Program-made: the position numbers and the translations under genes
The notes under the pieces: generated by a model
Database searches by the model: none
What the model was told of the DNA's origin: nothing
Seen by the model: the letters and a program-made list of their open reading frames with translations, nothing else
Part shown: positions 19,664-24,912 of the stretch, piece by piece
Layout of the letters: every line of letters starts with the position of its first letter
Numbering within the stretch: the stretch's first letter is position 1
Origin: a virus
DNA: 25,189 nucleotides
Strand: one strand, 5' to 3'
Virus record (IMG/VR): IMGVR_UViG_3300042892_003483
Span: 1 to 25,189 of that record

Positions 19664-20878
19664 ATGAAACAAATAACGCATGAATTTTTAGTTGAAAATG
19701 GGTTAATCCTATTTGAAACAATAGTTGGGTCACAAGCGTATGGAACGCAGACACCAACATCTGATATAGACAAAAAATTTGTATATATACTACCACAAGA
19801 TTATATCTTAGGTACTGGGTATGTTGAACAAATAAACGTAAATAAAGATTACGTTGGGTGGGAAATTAGACGTTTCCTAGAACTAATGGGTAGCAATAAC
19901 CCAACAGTTTTAGAATTACTTAATAGCCCTGAAGATTGCATTGTATCTAAACATCCATTGTTTGATGTTATAATTGCGCATAAGGATGAGTTTATTACAA
20001 AGATTTGTAAGGATTCATTCGGTGGCTACGCTAGACAACAAATCAAGAAGGCGAAAGGTCTTGATAAGAAACAAAACTGGGAGAAAGACAAAGTGACTCG
20101 TAAAGATGTATTGGATTTCTGTTATGTTATTGAAGGTGAAAAATCTATTCCATGGAAAGTTTGGAACGAGGATTACAACTACGAAGAAAAATTTATTGGG
20201 GTTGTAAATGTTCCAAATGCAAGAGACGTTTATGCTGTTTACTTTGATATGTTAGCAACTTTGTGTTTTAGTGAATCAATTCCTGAAAATGTAAGGGAGT
20301 CTGCAAAACAAAATAGAACTAAGAACAATTTGCCATTAGGATTTGGTTATAAAGGTTTAGTCAAGTCTGGTGAAGGTACAAATGCGGCTGAATCCAACCA
20401 ACTACGTCTTTCAAGCATACCAAAAGGTGAAACACCTATTTGTAATATTATCTACAACAAAGACGGTTACACTGTGCACTGCAAAGATTATAGAGAATAC
20501 CAAGAATGGTTGGAAAACCGTAATGATACTCGTTATGTTGAAACGCAAGAACATGGTCAACGCATCGATGGTAAGAATATGATGCATTGTATCCGACTTA
20601 TTAGAATGGCCCAAGAGATTGGTAGAGGTGAAGGTATTAATGTTCGTAGAGAAGATGCTCAAGAGTTACTTGCAATTAGACGTGGTGAAGTTGATTTGGA
20701 AAATTTAATAGCAATGGCTGACCAGGCTATTGAAGAAATGGATAGTATATTTGATAATTCAGATTTACCTAAAAAGGTTGACCAAGGTTTGGTAAATGCT
20801 TTATTAATTTATATTAGAAAAGAATTCTATAATATAAAACAAGATTATACAACTTTAGAAGTTAGATTCGATTCTTAA
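19664..20878 (+). CDS. RlaP-like nucleotidyltransferase (DNA polymerase beta superfamily)
   Basis: The 404-residue product has the signature GSQAYGTQTPTSDIDKKFVY (22-41): the GS of the nucleotidyltransferase fold and the D34-x-D36 metal ligands. This matches the Nuc-transf_2/RlaP family, named for RNA-ligase-associated polymerases. RFLELMGSNNPTVLELL and DEFITKI...FGGYARQQIKKAKG follow, as in that family. The C-terminal half (~200-400), with GKNMMHCIRLIRMAQEIGRG and DAQELLAIRRGEVDLENL, also matches the usual two-part layout. The family is linked to RNA repair and may add nucleotides to RNA ends before ligation. Here it shares the genome with two RNA ligases and a kinase/2H enzyme. Its stop overlaps the convergent gene by four bases. 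Confidence 0.9.
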   Translation: MKQITHEFLVENGLILFETIVGSQAYGTQTPTSDIDKKFVYILPQDYILGTGYVEQINVNKDYVGWEIRRFLELMGSNNPTVLELLNSPEDCIVSKHPLFDVIIAHKDEFITKICKDSFGGYARQQIKKAKGLDKKQNWEKDKVTRKDVLDFCYVIEGEKSIPWKVWNEDYNYEEKFIGVVNVPNARDVYAVYFDMLATLCFSESIPENVRESAKQNRTKNNLPLGFGYKGLVKSGEGTNAAESNQLRLSSIPKGETPICNIIYNKDGYTVHCKDYREYQEWLENRNDTRYVETQEHGQRIDGKNMMHCIRLIRMAQEIGRGEGINVRREDAQELLAIRRGEVDLENLIAMADQAIEEMDSIFDNSDLPKKVDQGLVNALLIYIRKEFYNIKQDYTTLEVRFDS

Positions 20879-21186
20879 ATAAAAGGATTCTCACTATCGA
20901 TTAAACATTGGAATGTATCATGCGCTTTTTGACAATCAGATATGAAATTAGTAATATCATTGTCATTAAGCGCAAACCATTCACCAACTAATCGCTTTGA
21001 ATTATATTTTCTATGTAACCACTTCTCAACTTTGTTTGAAAATCTAGTTTCAAAAGTATTAACAATAATTATTTCAGAACCATTACCAGTTTGTAAATCA
21101 CTTTTTCGTTTATTAGTTACGTTTTTTGTGACACCAATTTTAAATTGTGTCCATTCTTCATTTGCTAGTAAATATACCTTATCCAT
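20875..21186 (-). CDS. T5orf172/MUG113-type GIY-YIG-like protein
   Basis: From ATG at 21186-21184 the product has 103 residues; an earlier TTG at 21204 would add six. MDKVYLLANEEWTQFKIGVT is followed by NKRKSDLQTGNGSEIIIVNT, KVEKWLHRKYNSKRLVGEWFAL and a short C terminus. The KIG-x-T, R-x-x-x-LQTGN and E-x-W-LH...GEWF motifs define the T5orf172/MUG113 branch of the GIY-YIG superfamily. Members are found free-standing in phages or fused to other domains, and may be nucleases. It is convergent with the RlaP-like gene and lies just before the second tRNA promoter block. Confidence 0.85.
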   Translation of the reverse strand: MDKVYLLANEEWTQFKIGVTKNVTNKRKSDLQTGNGSEIIIVNTFETRFSNKVEKWLHRKYNSKRLVGEWFALNDNDITNFISDCQKAHDTFQCLIDSENPFI

Positions 21187-21248
21187 CGGGTAAATTATAA
21201 TCAAATTTGATTAAATTGTAAATAAAAAAAATATTTTTACATAAAAAC

Positions 21249-21279
21249 TTGACAAATTAAAAAACTTTTAGTATATTTG
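21249..21279 (+). promoter_or_regulatory. Bacteroidota-type promoter P2 for leader 2 / tRNA cluster 2
   Basis: TTGACA begins at 21249 and TATATTTG is at 21272-21279, 20 nt apart. The block differs from P1 by a single base over about 50 nt, including the downstream ATATTTAATTA. Confidence 0.85.
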
Positions 21280-21315
21280 CATATATTTAATTAAAACGAT
21301 TAAAAAATTAATACG

Positions 21316-21390
21316 ATGAAAACAATTAACAACATTTTGGTGCTTAACTTATGTCTACTTTTAGTGGTAGTCAGTTTTGGGCTGTGTTGA
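21316..21390 (+). CDS. Leader peptide 2 (24 aa), candidate attenuator of tRNA cluster 2
   Basis: ATG 21316 to TGA 21388-21390. Residues 8-24 are LVLNLCLLLVVVSFGLC: thirteen of these 17 residues are Leu, Val or Cys. The tRNAs downstream are Cys(GCA), Val(TAC), Leu(TAA) and Leu(TAG), which is the same set. Leu codons include TTG, TTA, CTT, CTA and CTG, so both Leu isoacceptors are tested, and both Cys codons are TGT. A hydrophobic small membrane peptide is the alternative reading, since MKTINN plus a hydrophobic run resembles one. The matching composition of the other two leaders favours the regulatory role. The ORF starts 37 nt after the -7 box and ends 29 nt before a terminator. Confidence 0.7.
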   Translation: MKTINNILVLNLCLLLVVVSFGLC

Positions 21391-21419
21391 TAGTTTAATA
21401 ATAAATAAACAATATTCAC

Positions 21420-21452
21420 AACCCGAAGCGATTAGTCACTTCGGGTTTTTTG
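21420..21452 (+). terminator. Terminator/attenuator hairpin 2
   Basis: AACCCGAAG (21420-21428) pairs perfectly with CTTCGGGTT (21439-21447), followed by T residues. Leader bases TTTTGGG (21375-21381) can pair with CCCGAAG (21422-21428), with two G-U pairs, competing with the terminator. That region would be covered by a ribosome sitting at the leader stop and exposed if it stalls earlier. Confidence 0.9.
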
Positions 21453-21458
21453 TTTAAT

Positions 21459-21531
21459 GCTGGGATGGTCGAGTGGCTTTAGGCAGTGGATTGCAAATCC
21501 ACATACGGGGGTTCAAATCCCTCTCCCAGCT
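21459..21531 (+). tRNA. tRNA-Cys(GCA)
   Basis: GCTGGGA (21459-21465) pairs with TCCCAGC (21524-21530); T21531 is the U73 discriminator characteristic of tRNA-Cys. The anticodon arm is GTGGA-TTGCAAA-TCCAC, anticodon GCA. The T arm loop is TTCAAAT. It starts about seven bases after the attenuator T run. Confidence 0.95.
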
Positions 21532-21545
21532 CAAAAAGATAGATT

Positions 21546-21704
21546 ATGGAAAGAAAAGATAATGAGGGGAAAGTAGTATTAACGGGAACATATAAAGGGT
21601 CATATGAAAATTTTAGACATGTTAGAGCTGATAAAAATAATAAGATTAGTTTAAATACTATAAAGTTACTCTTTAAACGAAGAAAAAAAAATGGTTATGT
21701 TTAA
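21546..21704 (+). CDS. Small basic protein, unknown
   Basis: ATG 21546 to TAA 21702-21704 gives 52 residues, starting MERKDNEGKVVLTGTYKGSY and ending in a basic segment (LLFKRRKKNGYV). It lies 14 bases after tRNA-Cys and overlaps the next gene by a few bases, an arrangement seen in coupled phage genes. The product is a beta-rich N terminus plus a basic helix; I recognise no family. Confidence 0.6.
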   Translation: MERKDNEGKVVLTGTYKGSYENFRHVRADKNNKISLNTIKLLFKRRKKNGYV

Positions 21705-22020
21705 TGAAACTGAAATAAAAAAAGACTTATTTAAGTCAAAAGCAATGGCTAAGTTTAGTCACTATATTGCTGGTAACTTGTATTACAACATTGAAGTGTT
21801 TGGTGATATATACGAGTTTCCAATTTCAACAGTTGATGTAAAGGTTAGATATCATGTATCAACTTTAGAAGTTGGTGCAGAAGTTAAGGAGTCAGATGTG
21901 TTTACAACATTGTCTGAAGACCTTGGAACAACTACTTTCTACAGTGAAATGAGGGGCTCCGAGCTTAACAGATGGATTAGTAAATCCATAAAGAATGAAA
22001 CATTTATAAAGGTGGGTTAA
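21697..22020 (+). CDS. Unknown phage protein
   Basis: The frame opens at ATG 21691, with a second ATG at 21697 that I prefer because it overlaps the previous stop least (107 residues; 109 from 21691). The product starts MFNETEIKKDLFKSKAMAKF, with SHYIAGNLYYNIEVFGDIYE, FPISTVDVKVRYHVSTLEVG and a C-terminal EMRGSELNRWISKSI. It is predicted alpha/beta and soluble. Similar sequences exist in my memory only as hypothetical phage proteins. It is sandwiched between tRNA-Cys and tRNA-Val, so it lies within the leader-2 transcript. Confidence 0.82.
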   Translation: MFNETEIKKDLFKSKAMAKFSHYIAGNLYYNIEVFGDIYEFPISTVDVKVRYHVSTLEVGAEVKESDVFTTLSEDLGTTTFYSEMRGSELNRWISKSIKNETFIKVG

Positions 22021-22031
22021 ACCTACCACAT

Positions 22032-22105
22032 GCACCTTTAGCTCAGTTGGTTAGAGCATTCGGTTTACATCCGAAGGGTCGTAGGTTCGAATCCTACAGG
22101 GTGTA
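22032..22105 (+). tRNA. tRNA-Val(TAC)
   Basis: GCACCTT (22032-22038) pairs with AGGGTGT (22098-22104), with wobbles; A22105 is the discriminator. The anticodon arm is TTCGG-TTTACAT-CCGAA, anticodon TAC. D and T arms are canonical. Confidence 0.95.
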
Positions 22106-22151
22106 CTAGCGGTTAGCACTATACGATATGGATGGGTAGGAAGTGCAAAAT

Positions 22152-22234
22152 GCTCCGATGGTGGAATTGGTAGACACGAGGGACTTAAAATCCCTTGCCC
22201 GTAGGGCGTGAGGGTTCGAGCCCCTTTTGGAGTA
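22152..22234 (+). tRNA. tRNA-Leu(TAA)
   Basis: GCTCCGA (22152-22158) pairs with TTGGAGT (22227-22233), with wobbles; A22234 is the Leu discriminator. The anticodon arm is AGGGA-CTTAAAA-TCCCT, anticodon TAA. A class II variable arm (GCCCGTAGGGC) is present. Confidence 0.95.
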
Positions 22235-22242
22235 CAAAATAT

Positions 22243-22322
22243 GCCTCTGTGACTTATGTAAATTGGCACAGCTAACGGTCTTAGAAACCGAGTTCTTGCG
22301 GGTTCGAGTCCCGCCAGAGGTA
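22243..22322 (+). tRNA. tRNA-Leu(TAG)
   Basis: GCCTCTG (22243-22249) pairs with CAGAGGT (22315-22321); A22322 is the Leu discriminator. The anticodon arm is CGGT-CTTAGAA-ACCG, anticodon TAG. The D region is atypical in sequence (GACTTATGTAAATTGGCAC) and the variable arm is short for a Leu tRNA. Confidence 0.88.
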
Positions 22323-22348
22323 CTTAATTATTTTAAAAATAATCAACA

Positions 22349-22359
22349 TATTTATTAAT
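22349..22359 (+). promoter_or_regulatory. AT-rich box TATTTATTAAT, candidate late promoter
   Basis: The box directly abuts ATG 22360 of the small lipoprotein. A second copy, TATTTATAAT, abuts ATG 22518 (22508-22517). If they are promoters the messages would be nearly leaderless or start within the coding region, so the role is uncertain. Confidence 0.35.
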
Positions 22360-22506
22360 ATGAAAAAATTAATATTACTAGCGATAATACTAGCATCTTG
22401 TGCAACAACAAAAACATCATGTGATGCTTATGGTTTAAATAATCAAAAAAATAATCAAATAAATTTGGATAGTACAAAAATAGTTATTATATTTGATAAA
22501 GTTTAA
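22360..22506 (+). CDS. Small lipoprotein (48 aa)
   Basis: ATG 22360 to TAA 22504-22506. The N terminus MKKLILLAIILASC is a complete lipoprotein signal with lipobox L-A-S-C14, followed by ATTKTSCDAYG. The mature part is about 35 residues and polar. No charged residue follows the lipid-modified Cys directly, and in Bacteroidota it would probably be carried to the outer membrane. Phages encode such tiny lipoproteins as outer-membrane spanins or superinfection-exclusion proteins. The next gene, 11 bases on, begins with a membrane segment, which would fit a two-part spanin only loosely. Function is unproven. Confidence 0.75.
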   Translation: MKKLILLAIILASCATTKTSCDAYGLNNQKNNQINLDSTKIVIIFDKV

Positions 22507-22517
22507 ATATTTATAAT

Positions 22518-22838
22518 ATGATAGTAATTACACTTTTAGGGTTTGTTCTAGTAACATTAATCACTAGAATTATTGAGTTTAGATTATTTATGAAAAATTT
22601 ATCTAAACTTTGTTACAAATATGATTGGAAATATGTCAATAAACACCCAATGTGTTTATTGGATATAATGGAAAATAGAAAAAGTTATTATGTGACTAGT
22701 GAATGGTCAGCTTATAATTTCTTATTTCTAAATGGACCAAGACCATTAAGTATGTTTCTATCATTTAAAAAATTGACAATTGAATGTCAATATAATAAAG
22801 AAGTAATTGATAGATTAAAAGAATATGAGATTAAGTGA
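22518..22838 (+). CDS. Membrane-anchored protein, unknown
   Basis: The 106-residue product starts MIVITLLGFVLVTLITRIIE, one membrane helix (~2-20) followed by a basic cytoplasmic-looking or periplasmic domain with FMKNLSKLCYKYDWKYVNKH, ENRKSYYVTSEWSAYNF, and a helical C terminus (NKEVIDRLKEYEIK). No coiled coil long enough for a classical inner-membrane spanin is visible. I recognise no family. It overlaps the next gene by 14 bases, so the two are translationally coupled. Confidence 0.8.
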   Translation: MIVITLLGFVLVTLITRIIEFRLFMKNLSKLCYKYDWKYVNKHPMCLLDIMENRKSYYVTSEWSAYNFLFLNGPRPLSMFLSFKKLTIECQYNKEVIDRLKEYEIK

Positions 22839-23475
22839 GATTTATATAAACGAATTTTTTTTAAAAGAATTTTGGAAAAACGTAAGTGAGGATTTAGTAA
22901 ATGAAGTTGACACTAGTGGTTTAAATACATTATTAAGTAGAGCTGATGAATTAATTTTTAAAAAATTTGGTATAGTACCCAATAATAAATCGTACTTCAT
23001 TGGTGGGTCAGCTAGATTGTATTTGTACCCCAAATTAAGAGACGCATTTGGATTAAGTGGTACTATTGGTGATTTAGATATAGTGATACCAGATGAGCAA
23101 CTTTGGATAAATGCTGGACTACAGGAAGAATTAAAAAATGGTGGTATATATAGACCAACATCAGACGGTTCAATTGAAGCTTTTACTATTTGGGACCCAT
23201 CAAAAGCTGGAGGTTCATATGCTGATGTAAGAGTTAGGTCAACAAATGAAATTTTAGATAGTGCTGAATTAATTGATGGTTACTATTACATGAGTATATT
23301 AGATGTTGCTGATTATAAAACAAAATTATCTAGAGATAAAGAGCAAGAAGTTGTTAATCTTATAAATCAGTATAAAGAAAGTAATACTGAAAGTAGACAA
23401 ACTTTTTTAAGACAAATAGTAAACGCTATAGGTATTAATAATACTAAGGATTTCCTAGGTAAAATAAGAAAATAA
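22825..23475 (+). CDS. Nucleotidyltransferase-fold protein
   Basis: The 216-residue product starts MRLSEIYINEFFLKEFWKNV, where I-N-E at 8-10 might be a weak form of the L-x-E signal seen in three other genes, but the following Phe does not fit. The core is SYFIGGSARLYLYPKLRDAF (56-75) and TIGDLDIVIPD (80-90): the G-G-S and D83-x-D85 of the polymerase-beta nucleotidyltransferase superfamily. SYADVRVRST could supply the third acidic residue. The C-terminal part (DVADYKTKLSRDKEQEVVNL) is helical. Substrate unknown: it could modify RNA, nucleotides or protein. The unrelated RlaP-like enzyme at 19664 is a second member of this superfamily in the window. Confidence 0.82.
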   Translation: MRLSEIYINEFFLKEFWKNVSEDLVNEVDTSGLNTLLSRADELIFKKFGIVPNNKSYFIGGSARLYLYPKLRDAFGLSGTIGDLDIVIPDEQLWINAGLQEELKNGGIYRPTSDGSIEAFTIWDPSKAGGSYADVRVRSTNEILDSAELIDGYYYMSILDVADYKTKLSRDKEQEVVNLINQYKESNTESRQTFLRQIVNAIGINNTKDFLGKIRK

Positions 23476-23494
23476 AAAAAAGTTTTAAAAAAAC

Positions 23495-23525
23495 TTGACA
23501 AATAAAAAAACTTTTAGTATATTTG
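23495..23525 (+). promoter_or_regulatory. Bacteroidota-type promoter P3 for leader 3 / tRNA cluster 3
   Basis: TTGACA begins at 23495 and TATATTTG is at 23518-23525, 20 nt apart. The ~45-50 nt block is identical or nearly so to P1. Confidence 0.85.
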
Positions 23526-23559
23526 CATATATTTAATTAGAACACGAATAAAAAACACA

Positions 23560-23649
23560 ATGAGAACATTAACTAACATATTTGATTTTGCATTTTTTGC
23601 AGCCGAGGCGGATGAAAGCTTGGGAAGGTCAACTATTGTCATAAGTTAA
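23560..23649 (+). CDS. Leader peptide 3 (29 aa), candidate attenuator of tRNA cluster 3
   Basis: ATG 23560 to TAA 23647-23649. Residues 8-19 read FDFAFFAAEADE: all twelve are Phe, Asp, Ala or Glu. The canonical tRNAs downstream are Phe(GAA), Glu(TTC), Asp(GTC) and Ala(TGC), exactly that set. The rest of the peptide (LGRSTIVIS at the end) shows no such bias. The ORF starts 35 nt after the -7 box and ends 24 nt before a terminator, as in copies 1 and 2. The peptide sequence is unrelated to leaders 1 and 2 except for the first few residues, so what is conserved is the architecture and the codon content, not a protein. Regulation by ribosome stalling is inferred. Confidence 0.7.
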   Translation: MRTLTNIFDFAFFAAEADESLGRSTIVIS

Positions 23650-23673
23650 CGTAATCGTTTAACATAATTGATA

Positions 23674-23706
23674 AAAGCTCTGACCTAAAAATCAGAGCTT
23701 TTTTTG
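23674..23706 (+). terminator. Terminator/attenuator hairpin 3
   Basis: AAAGCTCTGA (23674-23683) pairs perfectly with TCAGAGCTTT (23692-23701), followed by T residues. Possible competing pairs with the leader are short: AGGTCA (23626-23631) with TGACCT (23681-23686), or AGCTT (23617-23621) with AAGCT (23675-23679). Confidence 0.92.
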
Positions 23707-23776
23707 TTTATAACAATAACAGAAACATCGGTTTCACGTTCTTTGAAATATTAAATTAAAAAAAAATATAAAAAAT

Positions 23777-23807
23777 TTGGATAATTAAAAAATTATTCAT
23801 ATCTTTG
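23777..23807 (+). promoter_or_regulatory. Bacteroidota-type promoter directly before tRNA-Phe
   Basis: TTG at 23777-23779 and TATCTTTG at 23800-23807 are 20 nt apart, 12 nt before tRNA-Phe. Cluster 3 therefore has its own promoter after the attenuator, so read-through from P3 would add to a basal level. Confidence 0.7.
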
Positions 23808-23819
23808 TAAAACAATAAT

Positions 23820-23893
23820 GGTACTGTAGCTCAGTTGGTAGTAGCACTAGATTGAAGCTCTAGGTGTCGTGGGTTCGAGTCCCACTGGTACCA
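23820..23893 (+). tRNA. tRNA-Phe(GAA)
   Basis: GGTACTG (23820-23826) pairs with TGGTACC (23886-23892), with one G-U; A23893 is the discriminator. The anticodon arm is CTAGA-TTGAAGC-TCTAG, anticodon GAA. The T arm is canonical. Confidence 0.94.
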
Positions 23894-24029
23894 CAAAATG
23901 TATTGAAGGTAAACGTGATATGAAGTATTAGAAAAAGGACATCGATAATTGTGTCGATAAGTCGCTAGGCTACCCATCTAGTCCGAAAGGATAAATCTAG
24001 TCACCTATAAGGAATTAGTACATTTAACA
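23894..24029 (+). other. 136-nt structured spacer, unknown
   Basis: No ORF or tRNA is recognisable. ATCTAGTC occurs twice (near 23977 and 23995) around a TCC-GAAA-GGA mini-hairpin, and ATCGA can pair with TCGAT in ATCGATAATTGTGTCGAT. It may encode a small structured RNA or be a decayed tRNA; I cannot say more. Confidence 0.3.
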
Positions 24030-24101
24030 CGCCCATTCGTCTAGTGGTTAGGACGTTAGGTTTTCAACCTAAAAACACGGTTTCGACTACCGTATGGGTG
24101 A
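24030..24101 (+). tRNA. tRNA-Glu(TTC)
   Basis: CGCCCAT (24030-24036) pairs with ATGGGTG (24094-24100), with one G-U; A24101 is the discriminator. The anticodon arm is TTAGG-TTTTCAA-CCTAA, anticodon TTC. The T arm ACGGT-TTCGACT-ACCGT is complete. First pair C-G is unusual for this tRNA. Confidence 0.9.
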
Positions 24102-24108
24102 CTATCAA

Positions 24109-24128
24109 GCAAGTACTGCAATACTTGC
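24109..24128 (+). other. Perfect hairpin in the spacer after tRNA-Glu
   Basis: GCAAGTA (24109-24115) pairs with TACTTGC (24122-24128) around CTGCAA. No T run follows. The rest of the spacer to 24172 shows CCAA/TTGG pairing and a run of T just before the next tRNA-like gene. Confidence 0.6.
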
Positions 24129-24172
24129 AAGAGAGCCAATGATTGATGATTGCAGTCAGATAAAGTTGGTTT

Positions 24173-24242
24173 TTTGGGTTCGTCTAATGGTCAGGATGGC
24201 CGCAGTGAGCGGTTGATATGGGTTCGAGTCCCATACCCAATA
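24173..24242 (+). tRNA. tRNA-like gene with non-canonical anticodon loop
   Basis: The body is tRNA-Glu-like: six of seven acceptor pairs (24173-24179 with 24235-24241), a D region CGTCTAATGGTCAGGA and a perfect T arm ATGGG-TTCGAGT-CCCAT. The anticodon stem GGCCG/CGGTT closes a 7-nt loop CAGTGAG, which has A in place of the invariant U33; the central triplet would be GTG (His) by position. Identity is therefore undetermined. Confidence 0.55.
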
Positions 24243-24308
24243 CGATGTAGGGTTTTATACTTTTATATTTCCTAGACGCTGAATAGCTGAGAAAGAAAAA
24301 GTAACTTT

Positions 24309-24380
24309 GGTCCTGTAGTTAAACGGCAATAATGCTGCCCTGTCACGGCAGAGTTCGGGTTTCGATTACCCGTGGGACCG
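24309..24380 (+). tRNA. tRNA-Asp(GTC)
   Basis: GGTCCTG (24309-24315) pairs with TGGGACC (24373-24379), with wobbles; G24380 is the Asp discriminator. The anticodon arm is CTGCC-CTGTCAC-GGCAG, anticodon GTC. The T arm CGGGT-TTCGATT-ACCCG is complete. Confidence 0.94.
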
Positions 24381-24386
24381 CTAAGT

Positions 24387-24501
24387 TAAATAAGTACCCA
24401 TTTATGGGCAAGCTGGATTGAGTCGCTAGCATTCCCGTTCGAGTCGGGCACGAAGATTAAATCTTCAAGTGGGCCAGCTAGGAGAGACGAAGACTTATTT
24501 A
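24387..24501 (+). ncRNA. Multi-helix RNA containing a T-arm-like hairpin
   Basis: An outer helix TAAATAAGT (24387-24395) with ACTTATTTA (24493-24501) encloses several hairpins: CCCA-TTTA-TGGG (24397-24408); AGCTGG (24411-24416) with CCAGCT (24474-24479), itself enclosing CCCG-TTCGAGT-CGGG (24434-24448, T-arm-like) and GAAGAT/ATCTTC (24452-24466). All stems are perfect. No acceptor or anticodon arm of a tRNA is present. It lies between tRNA-Asp and tRNA-Ala and matches no RNA family I can name. Confidence 0.6.
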
Positions 24502-24514
24502 TTTAGCTTAATTT

Positions 24515-24588
24515 GGGGCTATGGTGACAACTGGCTAACACACCGCACTTGCAATGCGGAGATGGGGTATCATACACCCCTAGCTCCA
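24515..24588 (+). tRNA. tRNA-Ala(TGC), non-canonical T loop
   Basis: GGGGCTA (24515-24521) pairs with TAGCTCC (24581-24587), with one G-U; A24588 is the discriminator. The anticodon arm is CCGCA-CTTGCAA-TGCGG, anticodon TGC. The T stem GGGGT/ACCCC is perfect but its loop is ATCATAC, lacking TTC. The usual G3-U70 pair of tRNA-Ala is at the third pair as G-T, supporting the identity. Confidence 0.88.
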
Positions 24589-24632
24589 CATAACTGGTTA
24601 CAAGATTCCAGGTAATTACAAAAATCTTATTT

Positions 24633-24775
24633 GGGGGATTAGCTCAGTTGGTAGAGTAGTAACTATAGTTACCATTGAAGATAGGGTGTTTGAGATTCAG
24701 AAGTACAATGAATTAGCCTGATAAATAGATGTGGGGATAACCCCATGGCCACAGGTTCGAGTCCTGTATCCTCCA
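24633..24775 (+). ncRNA. tRNA-like gene interrupted by about 75 extra nucleotides
   Basis: The ends form a perfect tRNA frame: acceptor GGGGGAT (24633-24639) with ATCCTCC (24768-24774), D arm GCTC-AGTTGGTA-GAGT (24642-24657) and T arm ACAGG-TTCGAGT-CCTGT. The middle is too long. It contains GTAAC-TATA-GTTAC (24659-24672), CATTG/CAATG (24673-24677 with 24706-24710) and TGGGG-ATAA-CCCCA (24732-24745). Neither GTAAC nor TGGGG closes a 7-nt loop. It is either a tRNA with an intron-like insertion or a diverged tRNA-like RNA. Confidence 0.5.
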
Positions 24776-24778
24776 CAA

Positions 24779-24907
24779 CGGTGTTGTTGGCGAGTATTCC
24801 GTTCGATTCGGATTTGGTCTTGGTGGCTGTGTGGTTCGAGTCCACGTTAAATAATAGGTAACACAATAGGAGGCATCCGCTCATGGGTTCGAGTCCCTTA
24901 ACATCGA
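24779..24907 (+). ncRNA. 129-nt tRNA-like RNA with three T-arm-like hairpins
   Basis: CGGTGTT (24779-24785) pairs with AACATCG (24900-24906), and the 3' strand follows directly on a TTCGAGT loop closed by GGG/CCC, as in a tRNA. Inside are two more TTCGA loops: TCCG-TTCGATT-CGGA (24798-24812) and GTGG-TTCGAGT-CCAC (24831-24845). No anticodon arm is evident. Fused, decayed tRNA genes or an unknown RNA are both possible. Confidence 0.4.
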
Positions 24908-24912
24908 CAAAT

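Noticed and set aside
22051-22269. Minus-strand ORF of 72 codons
   Set aside because: It runs antisense through tRNA-Val, tRNA-Leu(TAA) and part of tRNA-Leu(TAG). Its RTYDPS and ARTLTP stretches are the typical translation of reversed tRNA sequence.
23930-24029. Hammerhead-type ribozyme in the spacer before tRNA-Glu
   Set aside because: A GAAA-containing hairpin is present, but the CUGANGA core is not in a usable position, so no ribozyme call is made.
24669-24884. Minus-strand ORF of 71 codons
   Set aside because: It is antisense to tRNA-like RNAs; the EDTGLEPV stretch is the usual antisense-tRNA artefact.
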